Below are positions 11,639 through 22,392 of a stretch of DNA of 64,000 nucleotides, piece by piece; positions within the stretch are counted from its first letter, which is position 1; the number at the start of each line of letters is the position of its first letter. A model generated the notes under the pieces. The model did not search any database, was not told where the DNA came from, and worked only from the letters and a program-made list of their open reading frames with translations. The position numbers and the translations under genes were made by a program. Source of the DNA: Litsea cubeba (Eukaryota > Streptophyta > Magnoliopsida > Laurales > Lauraceae); assembly GCA_012931725.1 (NCBI GenBank), contig CM022949.1:10948928-11012927 (forward strand). The letters are read 5' to 3'.

Positions 11639-14600
11639 GTAAGGTAGTTTGAACATTTCTGTTGTATCCGACTGAAAGAAAGAACAAAGACATTGAGACT
11701 GAGAACACCGAAGAACAGAGTTGGGCAGTGAATGCATGAACGGGGGACAAATTCAAAGACAAAATAACCAACTCAATAGACAATTACTGTCAAGATCTCT
11801 ACAAAGCATGAACTAATCTTCCTTTGATTCCCCAATCATTGGCTCTTTGCTTTGTTTGCAAAGTTGGTTGCAATGGTTTATAGAGTTTAGAAAGATCTCT
11901 ATATCAAAAGAGCATGTTAGGTAGTTTGAACGTTTCTATTGACATTTTCATATGCCAAAACAAACACTCAAGGACATCATATACAATAGCTGAAGTCTTA
12001 AAGATGAGAACATTTCTATATCTCATTCAGGTATAGTAATTTTACTGTCCAATAGTTGCTTCTATGTGCTATTACCACTTTCCGCATATATCTTTATTTG
12101 CTATTCACAATCATACACTAATACATAATGTATGTGTATTCCTATTCTTTTGTGTATTATTACATGCTTATAATCTATATCCATTCGTATGATTTGTCCA
12201 GAACCCCTAGTCAATCCTTTACAGCAATGTGTTAGTTTAAACAAGTTTAGACTCTTAGTTTTTGTTTTCATTTTTACTTATGGAAATTCCTTATTTGACT
12301 GTATTGACTCGTAAATTTGTAATGCTGCCAATATTTGTAACTATCAGACTATGAACTATTTATATTGCAATCTTGAGTTAAATGAAACTTGGAGATTCAC
12401 CCATCTTCTAGCTTATCATTTAGGTTTTCAGCATTTTTCTTCCATAAGTAACCTAACTATGCTCTAGATAGTAACATAACATTCAGTATCCAAGGCAAGA
12501 TTAGTTGAATCCACTGACAAACTACTTTATGCAGTCCTTGCCCACACGATAAATTCCTAAAATTCAGTGTCTTAGCATATAGTAATTGCTAGAGACGGGT
12601 CCCGATAGATAGCTTGTTGACCCATAAGAAGATTAAGGTATTTTGGGAACCACACCATGGGCAAGTGAAAGTTGAATGTCATTGGAGTTTCTCTAGAAAC
12701 CCATCCCCATCTGGCATTGGCAACTTGAAAAGCACCGTTCTGTTTGTAGACGACAAACCAAAGTTGCATTATAGGTTTTATTCTATCACCAATGTATTAA
12801 GTTCACTAGCTCTACCAGGCTGCCTTTGAAGGGTTTGATTAATTGGATAATGAAGAAGTAAATATTCTTGCAACATGGAAGTGTGTAGGTTGATTTAATT
12901 CTCTGGCTTCGCAGTGTCGAAGATATGGAGATTTGCTTAATTTTCTATTGTCACAGAGCATCTCAAATAATATCAGAATTGCTATCATATGAGTATATAA
13001 GTTACTGTTTTAAGTAACAAAACCTTTACTTCTCCAAAAGAAGGCATGAGTGTCCTGCATATAACACTTTACAGAGATTTGCTTAATTTTCTATTGTCAT
13101 AGAGCATCTCAAAGAAGAACAGAACTGCTATCATCTATGAGTATATAACCCCCACTGTTTTGAGTAACAAAACCTTCTCGAAAATAGGGCATGAGTGTCC
13201 TGCATGTAATGCATGTAACACTTTGCAGGCATGCATACCTTGAAAGTCAATGATGCCTCATAGAACCTAGAGGGGAGAGAGAGCTTGCCATGCTACTTCA
13301 TGTGCTGTGGATAACTGATTTTAGCATGATGTGAGTTGTTGACCTTAATAGTTTCTGAAACTTTCTTTAACACAGGAATTGGAACAATTGAGAATACATG
13401 ATTGAAGGATATATGCACGAATCTTTGGATAAGGCAATATAAGCTCGCCGTGCTACTTCATGTGCTATGGATAACTGACTGATTTTAGCATGATGGCAGA
13501 ATTTGTTTACCGAAACCTCAATTGTGGGATTCTCAGAGGTTCGCCCCTTTGATGATGGGTGCCCTTTTTAATCATCTTTCAGTGTTCTTCAATTTTCATT
13601 TGCATGGATGGAGAAGGTGGCTATGAACTAGGCTGTGGAGCTTTGTCAACATAATTATTACTTGCTCATATTAAAGAAATGCTCTTTCCTTTTCAATTGT
13701 TCGAATTGGCTAATTTGGTGTTGGGAGTTTTAGTTTTAGATGATAATTACCCTTCCTAGATTGATAATATTGTATGAGTTTAAAGGAGCATTTGTTTATC
13801 CAACTCTTCAAATAAAATAAAATAATGGCTAGGTGACAATTATTTTGAGCCCATGATCATTCTTAAGAGCACAGATGTGCAAATGTGAAGGTCACTAAAA
13901 AGATGGGTGGATTAGATTGATTTTCTCCTTTATCATAGCTATTGAACAGTAATTGTATTTTAACAGTTTTAGATGGAGTGGGCAACTTTTGAATCTTTGT
14001 TGCGAGTAACCTTACCATTCATTTTTGCTCCTTTGCTGGATGATCAGGAATGTCGGATGAACATGATCATCCAAAATATAGGCAACCAAAGGTGGAGATT
14101 GCTTGTTGGCTTGGTAAGTGTGTCAATTAGAGAACTTTTGCTGTAACTAATATCCACCATGTATCTTCTCCCCATGTGTTAGATCATTTGACCCAAAGTT
14201 CGGTGGATTAAATCTAAGGATAGTTCCTATATTTGGATGAGAGAGATGTTAGGATTTAAAAGGGAGAGAGATGTTAGGGACAGTAGTAGCATTGATATTG
14301 GGTTTTTGAATTAGAGAGAGAATTGGATGATCCAAGAGTATGTTCATAATGCTCTGGTATTCAAATTCTGAATTTAAATTTTATGTTGTCTAAAGATAGA
14401 TTTCAGGGGATTGAATATAATAGGATGTTTATCACAAAGACATCAAATGTGGAGTCACTTGATAATAGATGGCCTTCGTAGGACTATTTTCTCTTGTGCT
14501 CTTGTGCACTGCAGCCCATTAGATGCCAATCATAGGTGAATAACTAAAATTCAAGTGGGACCCCTTTGGACATCCTTATATTCGTTCTATTCCTGAATAT

Positions 14601-15887
14601 AAGGAAGAATGTTCCCTTCTGAATAGATTGTATATCAGGTATAGGTAGTGCAGCTCGTAAGGCCCACTTAGATGCATGTCTATCAATGGGAGAATGTGGT
14701 AGATGGAAAAGGTCTCTCCTTATGAATAGTAAGCCATAAAAAGAAAAAAGACGGCCCCACAAAATTATCTTAGTCCTTGATTTAGCTAACTTAAAGTCTA
14801 ATGACATCTTAACTGTAAGTATTTTTGAAATATAATCCAATGATGAGTGATGATTCCATGGTTATAAAATTGGGCTTAGTGCCAAATTATGAAATTCCCA
14901 AAGTATTATCGAAGGGCTCGTATCAAAGGCAGGCCCAAGTGGGCCCCATTGGACTGGACTGCAAATACAGTCCTCTAGGACTAGGAGAATATTTTCCTAT
15001 GGACAAGTCCATATCTTTCTAATGGTTATATATAACTAATATGGAAGAAATCATCCAATAAAATAAGCTGTAAAATCCATACATAATTTAATGTGGGATC
15101 TCACGATTGGGCCTATATTATCACAATTGATTGTTGCCATCCACTTTTGCCCGTTGTTAGACAATTGATTAGCACATTTGACTATAGTGATTAGAAGATA
15201 CCTTGATAAATGGCTTAAGTAAAAGTTTTACCATTTTTTTTTCACTTCTGTTAGAATCAATTCAGACCATCAATCTTCCTACATTCTTATTAAAACTCTC
15301 TTTACTCATCAATATTTTTGCATAGTGGATAGATTCTTACTCCTCCTGTCCTTCAAACCTACCTCTCTCACTCTATATCTCTCTAACTTGTTATCCTAAA
15401 AATATTGAAAAGATATTTGATTTCATTGATTTCTCCGGGTCAAGGACTTGACTGTTTCAAAGCTACAACAAAACCAAGGAGTAACGTAACAACACACATG
15501 CATTGTCAGTTACACTAACATGTAACGTGTATCCACGTTCAACGAATCACCCTAATAATGTGTATCCGCATGAGGAGAAAGCCGTTAAGCACGAAACAAA
15601 TTAAACTCCTTTTGCTCATATAAAAAGGAAAAAAAAAGGAAAACAAGAACCTATTAAAGGTGGACCACACTTGCTCAAATGTAGCATACCCCACCTATCC
15701 CAAAGATCCAGACATTCAAAATATCCATCTCACCCACCCAAATAAAGGAGTCTTGCCAAAGTTAAGAGACCCAAAAGAGAAAGATGTGCATGGGAGCATG
15801 ATATATCCATGTCAGGGTTGTAATAGTGAGGAAAAGCATATCTAATTATCTACAATAAAATGCCCCAAATGCCTCTGCCTTTGTTAT
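11639..15887. other. Non-coding stretch of the duplication, copy A
   Basis: No gene is visible. The stretch is AT-rich, with a ~100-bp internal repeat (ATTTGCTTAATTTTCTATTG near 12930 and 13078) and a CTACTTCATGTGCT(G/A)TGGATAACTGA repeat (near 13293 and 13455). It is nearly colinear with 32779-37216 in copy B. Confidence 0.8.
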
Positions 15888-15897
15888 TATATATAAA
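15888..15897 (+). promoter_or_regulatory. TATA box of the LTPG copy A
   Basis: TATATATAAA lies about 140 bp upstream of the ATG at 16040, a plausible plant core promoter spacing. The same element is kept in copy B. Confidence 0.55.
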
Positions 15898-16039
15898 CAT
15901 GTCTATATGTACCACCAACTCACAGTTCCACATATATACAAACAGTATATGTCTTTCAAAGGAGTAGTATAGTAGTAGTTTTTCTTTTGGTTTTGCTGTT
16001 CTGTTCCATTTCTGTTTCTAGCTCAAAGGAAACAAAACA

Positions 16040-16547
16040 ATGGGGAAACTCATATGGGTGTTTTGTGTTTTGGGTGTATGGGCTGCTTGTAGTGCTGTGG
16101 GTGGAGTAGGTGATGATCCTTGCATGACTTCTCTGGCTGGAATGTTTGATTGTATTGACTATGTAACGAATGGCAGTAAAGTGAATAAGCCGCCACCTAT
16201 ATGTTGCAAAGAAGTGAAGCCAGTTCTGGAGCAGCATGCCGTGTGCCTCTGTGTGATCCTTACGCCAGGCGCCGAAATCTATGGAATTGCGATAAATGTT
16301 ACTAGGGCCATGGGACTCCCTCCTGCCAGTGGCCTTGCTCCTGTTAACACTAGCATGTGCCAATGTAAATCCCTCCCATCAGGCTTCAATCCTGTCTTCC
16401 ATTTTTCTCACTTTTCTTTTCCTTTGTTGATGTGTTGAGGTGGTGGTGTTTTATTATTATTATTGCTGTTGTTGTTGTTCGGGTTTCTTTTTTTATGATT
16501 ATGCTCCCTCTGTTGTGCTGCAGCACCTTCACCTGGTCCAAGTCCTG
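16040..16547 (+). pseudogene. Truncated GPI-anchored lipid-transfer protein gene (copy A)
   Basis: Exon 1 (16040-16364) codes for a signal peptide (MGKLIWVFCVLGVWAACSA) and most of an eight-cysteine lipid-transfer domain; exon 2 (16524-16547) codes for a short SPSPGPSP stretch. The third exon of copy B (Pro-rich linker and GPI signal) is absent because the duplicated block ends in intron 2 at 16612. The domain also lacks the seventh conserved cysteine: copy B reads PPTCGL where this copy reads PPASGL. Truncation plus loss of a disulfide residue argue that it is non-functional as an LTP, although the promoter and first exons are intact. Unspliced, the frame continues into the Pumilio remnant. 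Confidence 0.8.
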
Positions 16548-16767
16548 GTATGCTCTTCCTCATTCCCTTCTTTCTCTTTCCTTTCTTACTTTTGTTAATA
16601 GAAAAAAAAATCTGGGAATTAGTATTAGAGATGAGGAAGAAGATGCAGTCAAATTGAGTAGGCAGTTGCCACCGGAACAATCTGGGAATCCATATGGGTT
16701 TTGGTTTGATGAACATCATTCAGTTGGGTCTAACTATGGCAATGTTGTAATGAAGAGTCCATTTGAA

Positions 16768-16866
16768 GATTGTAGGAATGGTTTTTCTAATGGTTATGGA
16801 GATTGTAGGAATGGTTTTTCTAATGGTTATGGAGAATGTTGGAATGGTTTTTCTAATGGTTATGGA
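16768..16866 (+). repeat. 33-bp in-frame tandem repeat (DCRNGFSNGYG) x3
   Basis: Three units of 33 bp, nearly identical, code for an 11-residue Asn/Gly-rich motif in the N-terminal region of the Pumilio remnant. The in-frame TGA follows within 10 bp of the last unit. Confidence 0.9.
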
Positions 16867-19050
16867 GGTTTTTGAGATTTGGGTCTGCCTAGTTCTGCAA
16901 TTCTTGATGAGGAGAAGAGGCTGTTGATGTTAGGATTGCAGAAATATCATACAGGTAACTTATCTGTGCCGTGTGTCTCTTCACATAGATTGAATGCTCC
17001 TTCTCTCCATCGGGCTAACCCTATTGACTTCAGGAATGTTCAATGGAAACAAGCTATGGAACATCTAAGTGATGAAGCTTTGTATAATTTACAACTTCAC
17101 CCTGAAGCTTCTCTTGTTAGCAACTGTAATTATGGGGGGATTCGGGTTCCAAATACTGCCAATGTCATGAGCAGGGCATCCATCACTGATGCATGTTTTT
17201 GCTCACAACGAAATGGAAGCAGTTCTAATGGAGATTATAAACCACTTTATAGCTCTCTAATGTTCAATGGTAGTGCCACAGCAACTCCCAATGGTCGGGC
17301 TCCTCAATCTCCTCCCTCGACATGTGATGCACCGAGTGTTGAGGCTTTTAGTTGTGAGGACAGTCTCATCATACAAGGTAAGGGTCTGAATTTTGTGAGA
17401 AATGATGGATATAATTGTTTGAGAGAGCACCGAAGGAGTTCTTACAATGTCCCGGGCAGGAGAAACTCAAGCAAAAAAGATCTTGAGTTGGCTGAATATG
17501 GGCATGGTCCAAGGATGAATTACCCTTCACTTGTGCGGCTGTGCCATCAAAATATAACTCATTGCAGGAGGTTAAAGGGTGTATTTACTCTCTTGCTAAA
17601 GATCAACATGGTTGTCGGTTCTTGCAACAGAAATTTGATGAGGGAACTCCCAAAGATGTGCAGATGATATTTAGTGAAATCATCGGTCACGTGGTTGAAC
17701 TTATGATGAATTCATTTGGAAATTATCTGATTCAGAAGCTGTTGGATGTGTGCACTGAAGAACAGAGAATGCAGGTCCTCCTAGTAGCGACAGCAGAACC
17801 TGGCCAGCTTGTTAAAATCTCTCTGAACATACATGGGTACCCAAGTGTCATTTAACATTATCGAGGATGATTACATACCAAGTTTTTCTTTGATGCTGAA
17901 CTACATTGCCGTCATTGTTTCAGCACACGTGTGGTGCAGAAGTTGATAGAGACTCTGAAAACCAGAGAACAGATTTATCTCGCTGTCTCAACCCTTGAAC
18001 CAGGCTTCCTTCATCTCAGTCAAGACTTGAATGGCAATCATGTGGTCTTGAGTTGCTTGCGAAGCCTCAGCGATAAAGATAATAAGGTATGTATTCTTAT
18101 TCTTGTGATGTAGATAAAGCTTGTTATTAGTGCTTGTGTATTTGGTTGTGGTTTCCATTTCTGTTCATTAATTCATAATACATTATTCTTGAAAAAACTA
18201 TAACTTCACTCCTGGGAACAGTGATTAGGCACATTTGGCACATGTATGTTGTATTCGTGCCTGGTGTTTGGGCCATTTTTTCTTATCTGTTGTTTTTTTC
18301 TTTGCATTATTTTGCCTCTCAACTAGTTGTTTTAGGCATTGCTTCTTCTTTCTTATGGCTTTATATTGTTTTGGCCATGCCCTACATTGTGTACAACAAA
18401 GGCAGATATTTAAGGACTCAAAGCATACCCTTGTTTCCCAACTCCAACTAGTACCTTAGACTAGTAACTGCCTCTTCTAAAATGCCTAAGGGCCTCGGTT
18501 GCTTATCTTTTGACATGAAAATGAGGCCCAAACTCATCCTGTTGTCCTAAACTGAAGCCTGATAGCAGCCAAGCTAGTGAAGGTTTGTCAACTCACTTAA
18601 TTCATTGGCAGCAGTTACCCGGAGCAAATTGTATACTTCCAATGAAAATAAATGCACTTTTGGGTGTTTAGAATGAAAGACAAATGCTTAGTTCTTCCTT
18701 TTTTGCATTAGTAAATTAGATTAACTTCGTGACACTTGCCAGAGGCAAAACAAATATTGTTCATATTCACAAACGCAATTCCAATATTTTGTTTTTTGTT
18801 CTTTTTTCTATGAGAAGAGTTGTTATTCATTCATTGGTTTTCTTGCTGGCACAATATTTTAATAATTTCCTCACCCATTTGGATGTTTCTGTTACACTAG
18901 TGTCAAACAATATAGTCCTTCTATGACTGCACGTTCCATGGTGACTTCTTTCTTCAGTTGTACAAGGTTTGTTTCATTTACTTTGTGGCAATGAGCCTGA
19001 GTCCATAATATTGTTAATGCATCACTCTGAAATCCAACATTCTAACCTGC

Positions 19051-19544
19051 GTTAGATATGCGTAGAAATCAATCCGAGGGAAACCATTGGAATCATCACC
19101 AATGATGGCTTGGGTTTTGATGTCATTCTCTTTCACATATGTACTCTTTATAGAGAGACGGGGGTTGCCATGTCTAGGATAAAATCCTAGTTATGATGAT
19201 AATTTCTTCCAAATCCCCTCTCTAAATAGAATACAACTACAACTTAATTTATTTGACTAACATATATTGAACTTATAACCTTCTATTAAATATAAATGAC
19301 AACTGGAACCCTTCCACTAATTATGACAGTTATTTAACAGCTTGGACTTTAAAACATATGACCCCTAACTAATGGGAAACAAAATTAACCAAAAAATTTA
19401 GTCAACCAAGGTTTTCTATGCACAAAAGAACTCATTTTTTCTTCATGTGACCTTTTGGTCACATTTTTATTTGGAATCCTCCAATTGTATGACTACATTG
19501 CTATTGGTTGCTTGTTATGACTATTACACTACATCCTCCAACAT
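19051..19544 (-). mobile_element. Probable solo LTR (Copia-like) in a Pumilio intron
   Basis: On the minus strand the block starts TGTTGGAGGATG, a common Copia LTR start, and contains TCTCTATAAAGAG as a TATA-like box. It is flanked by the same six bases, ACCTGC, at 19045-19050 and 19545-19550, consistent with a target duplication. The expected terminal CA is not clean, and no internal retrotransposon sequence is present. Confidence 0.5.
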
Positions 19545-22392
19545 ACCTGCAATCCGCAGTCTCAAGTTATTTCTGGTTAATCTAATTGAGAAGTCTAGAT
19601 TCCTCTAGGGACAGTGACCATTTATTTGGTTCCCACGGACACCTTGAAGTTTTATTTTTTATGATGAAAATTAATTTTGCAATGATATGAATGGCAGCTC
19701 AAAGCTCAAGGAAACATTCTTAATCTTTTCTACCAATTGTGAAATGCTAAATGCTAATGCAATGTCAGTCTAAATAAGCCACCGTCCAAACTATATTTCA
19801 AAGAGCAGTTTTTTTATTCAAAGGCTGTTCAAGGTACTTTCTGTAATTCATTGTGTAGATATATGTTTCATCATAGATATTTTATCACTAAATAGAACCT
19901 GTTAAGCTGACTTCAAATTGGTGGGTGAAGGCTAAGAACATAATGATGATGATGATGATGATAAATCTAATTCACTAAATGGTTGAAAAGCTTTCAGGAA
20001 TATCTCCTTTTCAAAAAATGTTGAAATTATGTATTGATTTTTTGTTATTTCATTTCAAATGCAGCCTTCAGTTAATTTATGTGCCTTTTTTTAAATATAA
20101 CTTGCTCTATTTGTTGGTTAAAAATTGTAACATTTTCATACTTCTTGTCAACAGTTCATTTTTAATTCTGCTGCAAAGTATTGTGAGGACATTGCTACTC
20201 ATCGATATGGATGTTGTTTTTTGCAACGCTGCATAGATCGTTCAACCGGTGAAGATTGAGAAAATTTGGTTGCAGAGATCTCTTCCAATGGACTTCTCCT
20301 TGCTCAAGATGCTTTTGGGTAATCATTTGAAAGAACCATTCTAGTGTATTTTTGCACTAAAAACTTGCAAACATGTGAAAACTAATCCCTAAACTAAAAA
20401 CTTCCAATGGACTTCTCCTTGCTCAAGATACTTTGGATATTCAGTTAGCTGTGTTCGAAATATAGCTGTAGAAATTGAGTTGTTAAAGCCTTAGTCATGT
20501 GATCATCTCAATTCCATTCAGTTAAGTTTTTAGTGGGTTTCGCTCTATAGGCCTTATCCAGTCTAAATGGGGAAAACATGTTCATGTTTGAAAGTCTTAT
20601 GAACAAAGCATTTTTGTGTTATTTGGGATTTGAAGCAACATTTAAATGCATTGTAAGTTGTGTGGGTTTAGGGGGATTAGTCCTCTTGGGTCAAAGACCT
20701 CAGGGATACCCACGTCATCAAAAGAAATATATTATTTGATCACCTAGTCAACTCTTCTAACTCATTGTGCACTGTGCATCAAGACTTGTGCTAACCTGAC
20801 CTTCAGCTGGGCATATGTTAGCTGGCTTTGTAGGTTTTAAGCCATTGTGAAAATTCTTTTATTTGGTTGGGCAAGTCCATCATCGCAAAGATGCACGACA
20901 CTCGGCTTTTTGCTGGACCAATGACCACTAGTTGCATTCTTTCCATTGTCTTTTTAGTTCATGCATCTGACATTTTCAAGTCTCATGAACCTCCTAGTAT
21001 ATCCTTGTATCACTGCAGAGTCTTTAGGCTCTACTTGTTTGCTTAGAATGAATTAACGGTCAAACGAGCTCCGTGGAAGGATTATGAAAGATGTGAGGGG
21101 TGAAGGATATAAGATAGCGATATAGATGGGACCTTGTCGTTCCTAGGATTTGAATTACTAGAGTGATGGCTTGGAATGCATTTCCTATCTTCCCTTGATT
21201 CAATTTCCATTAAAGGGGAGGTTATTTGATTGTCGTTTTTGGATATTCACCTTTTATTCTTCATTTTTAACTACTTACAGAAATAAGAATTCTTCTAATT
21301 CCTAGAAATTCAATTACATGAAACAAACAGGCCTCCAATGTTGATTTGACTGACACATTAACTGGTTTTTGAGCCATAGTGAAGAGGCCCTTATTTGGTC
21401 ATGTATGTGGATCTTGATGAAGATACATGCAGGACACTCACCTTCTGGCCTGAATTCTTGTCGATGACCTATCATCTTTCTAATTCTCAAATCTTATGTA
21501 CCATGTTTTTGTTATCTTGTCAACTCAAGGGTTGACAGTTGCTATAAGGTTCGTTATTTTTAGACTCTCAAGTTTATTGACTCTGTTTGTGCTTCAGGAA
21601 TTATGTTATTCAGCACATCTTGGAGTTAAGGATCCCTTTAGCAATCAGAAGATTAATATCTCAATTTGAAGGAAATTATGTTCACCTCTCGACTCAGAAA
21701 TTTAGTAGCAATGTAGTCGAAAAATGTCTCATTGTGTTTGGAGAAGAGAGCCGCTCAAGGATCATCCACGAATTACTTGCGTCATCTCGGTTTGAGCAGT
21801 TACTGCAAGATCAATTTGCCAACTATGTTATTAAATCTGCTCTCATAGTTTCCAAGGTTTCATCACCTAACCTTACATTATCATACAGTAGGAATTATTA
21901 GTCAATATAATTTGTAGTCTTCTGATGCAAACCAGATGTCAAATGGGTTCCATAATATGATGATCCAGACCACTGAACTAATGGGCTCCATTTGGCTCAA
22001 AACTTTTCTAGAGCATTTTAATCATCAAATAGTTGGGTTTTTCCTGGAAAGGCATTGTTCTTTTTTAAGTGAAAGCCCATCTATTTTTAGCCCATGAGTT
22101 GACTATCAGTATTTTCATTCTAGAAATCCCTCACATATGTTGGGGCCTGTCTGAATAAGTGAATATCACATCAGAGGGCCTCATTTCCACATACTGGGTG
22201 CATTGGGACACTACATTCCTCATGAAATTCTATATTGTGTTGGTTGGTGCAAATTTTCTAATAATCTTTTTCTAAATACTACAAAACTAGGGTCATCTCC
22301 ATGCTTCATTAGTCAAAGCCATCCGACCCTTTGCAGCAATCCTTCGGACAAGTCCATATTGCAAGCGCATTTTCTCACACGTACCATGTTGA

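Larger units (their letters stand above)
9310..16612 (+). repeat. Segmental duplication, copy A
   Basis: This block is colinear with 30690-37957. Similarity starts at the TTCAAAACCGAGCGTTTGAA stretch (about 9350 against 30729), covers the whole MEF9-like gene, about 4.4 kb of non-coding DNA and LTPG exons 1-2, and stops abruptly after the poly-A run at 16602-16612. Both copies lie in the same orientation about 21 kb apart. Differences are substitutions, small indels, a 5' deletion in the MEF9 copy of B, and a SINE in B. Confidence 0.95.
16613..22392 (+). pseudogene. Pumilio-family (PUF) RNA-binding protein gene, 5'-truncated and disrupted
   Basis: Five exons with GT/AG junctions: up to 17836, 17924-18086, 20155-about 20318, 21598-21856 and 22291-22392. 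They code for a Gly/Asn-rich N-terminal region and eight PUM repeats with HGCRFLQ, GNYLIQ, TRVVQ, NHVVL, CCFLQ, NYVIQ, SNVVE and NYVIK helices, then a KAIRPFAAILRTSPYCKR tail. The order matches plant Pumilio homologues of the APUM8/12 type, which bind mRNA 3' UTRs. Damage: no start (cut at 16612), in-frame TGA at 16873-16875, a 1-2-nt frameshift around 17530-17541, and TGA at 20257-20259 in place of an expected Arg (probably CGA to TGA). Repeats 4 and 8 have Leu and Lys in place of the usual base-contacting Gln. Intron 2 (18087-20154) holds a probable solo LTR. Confidence 0.85.

Noticed and set aside
17530..17560. Short intron as explanation for the Pumilio frame change
   Set aside because: No usable GT...AG pair fits the few bases between the two frames, and relatives are continuous here, so a frameshift is simpler.
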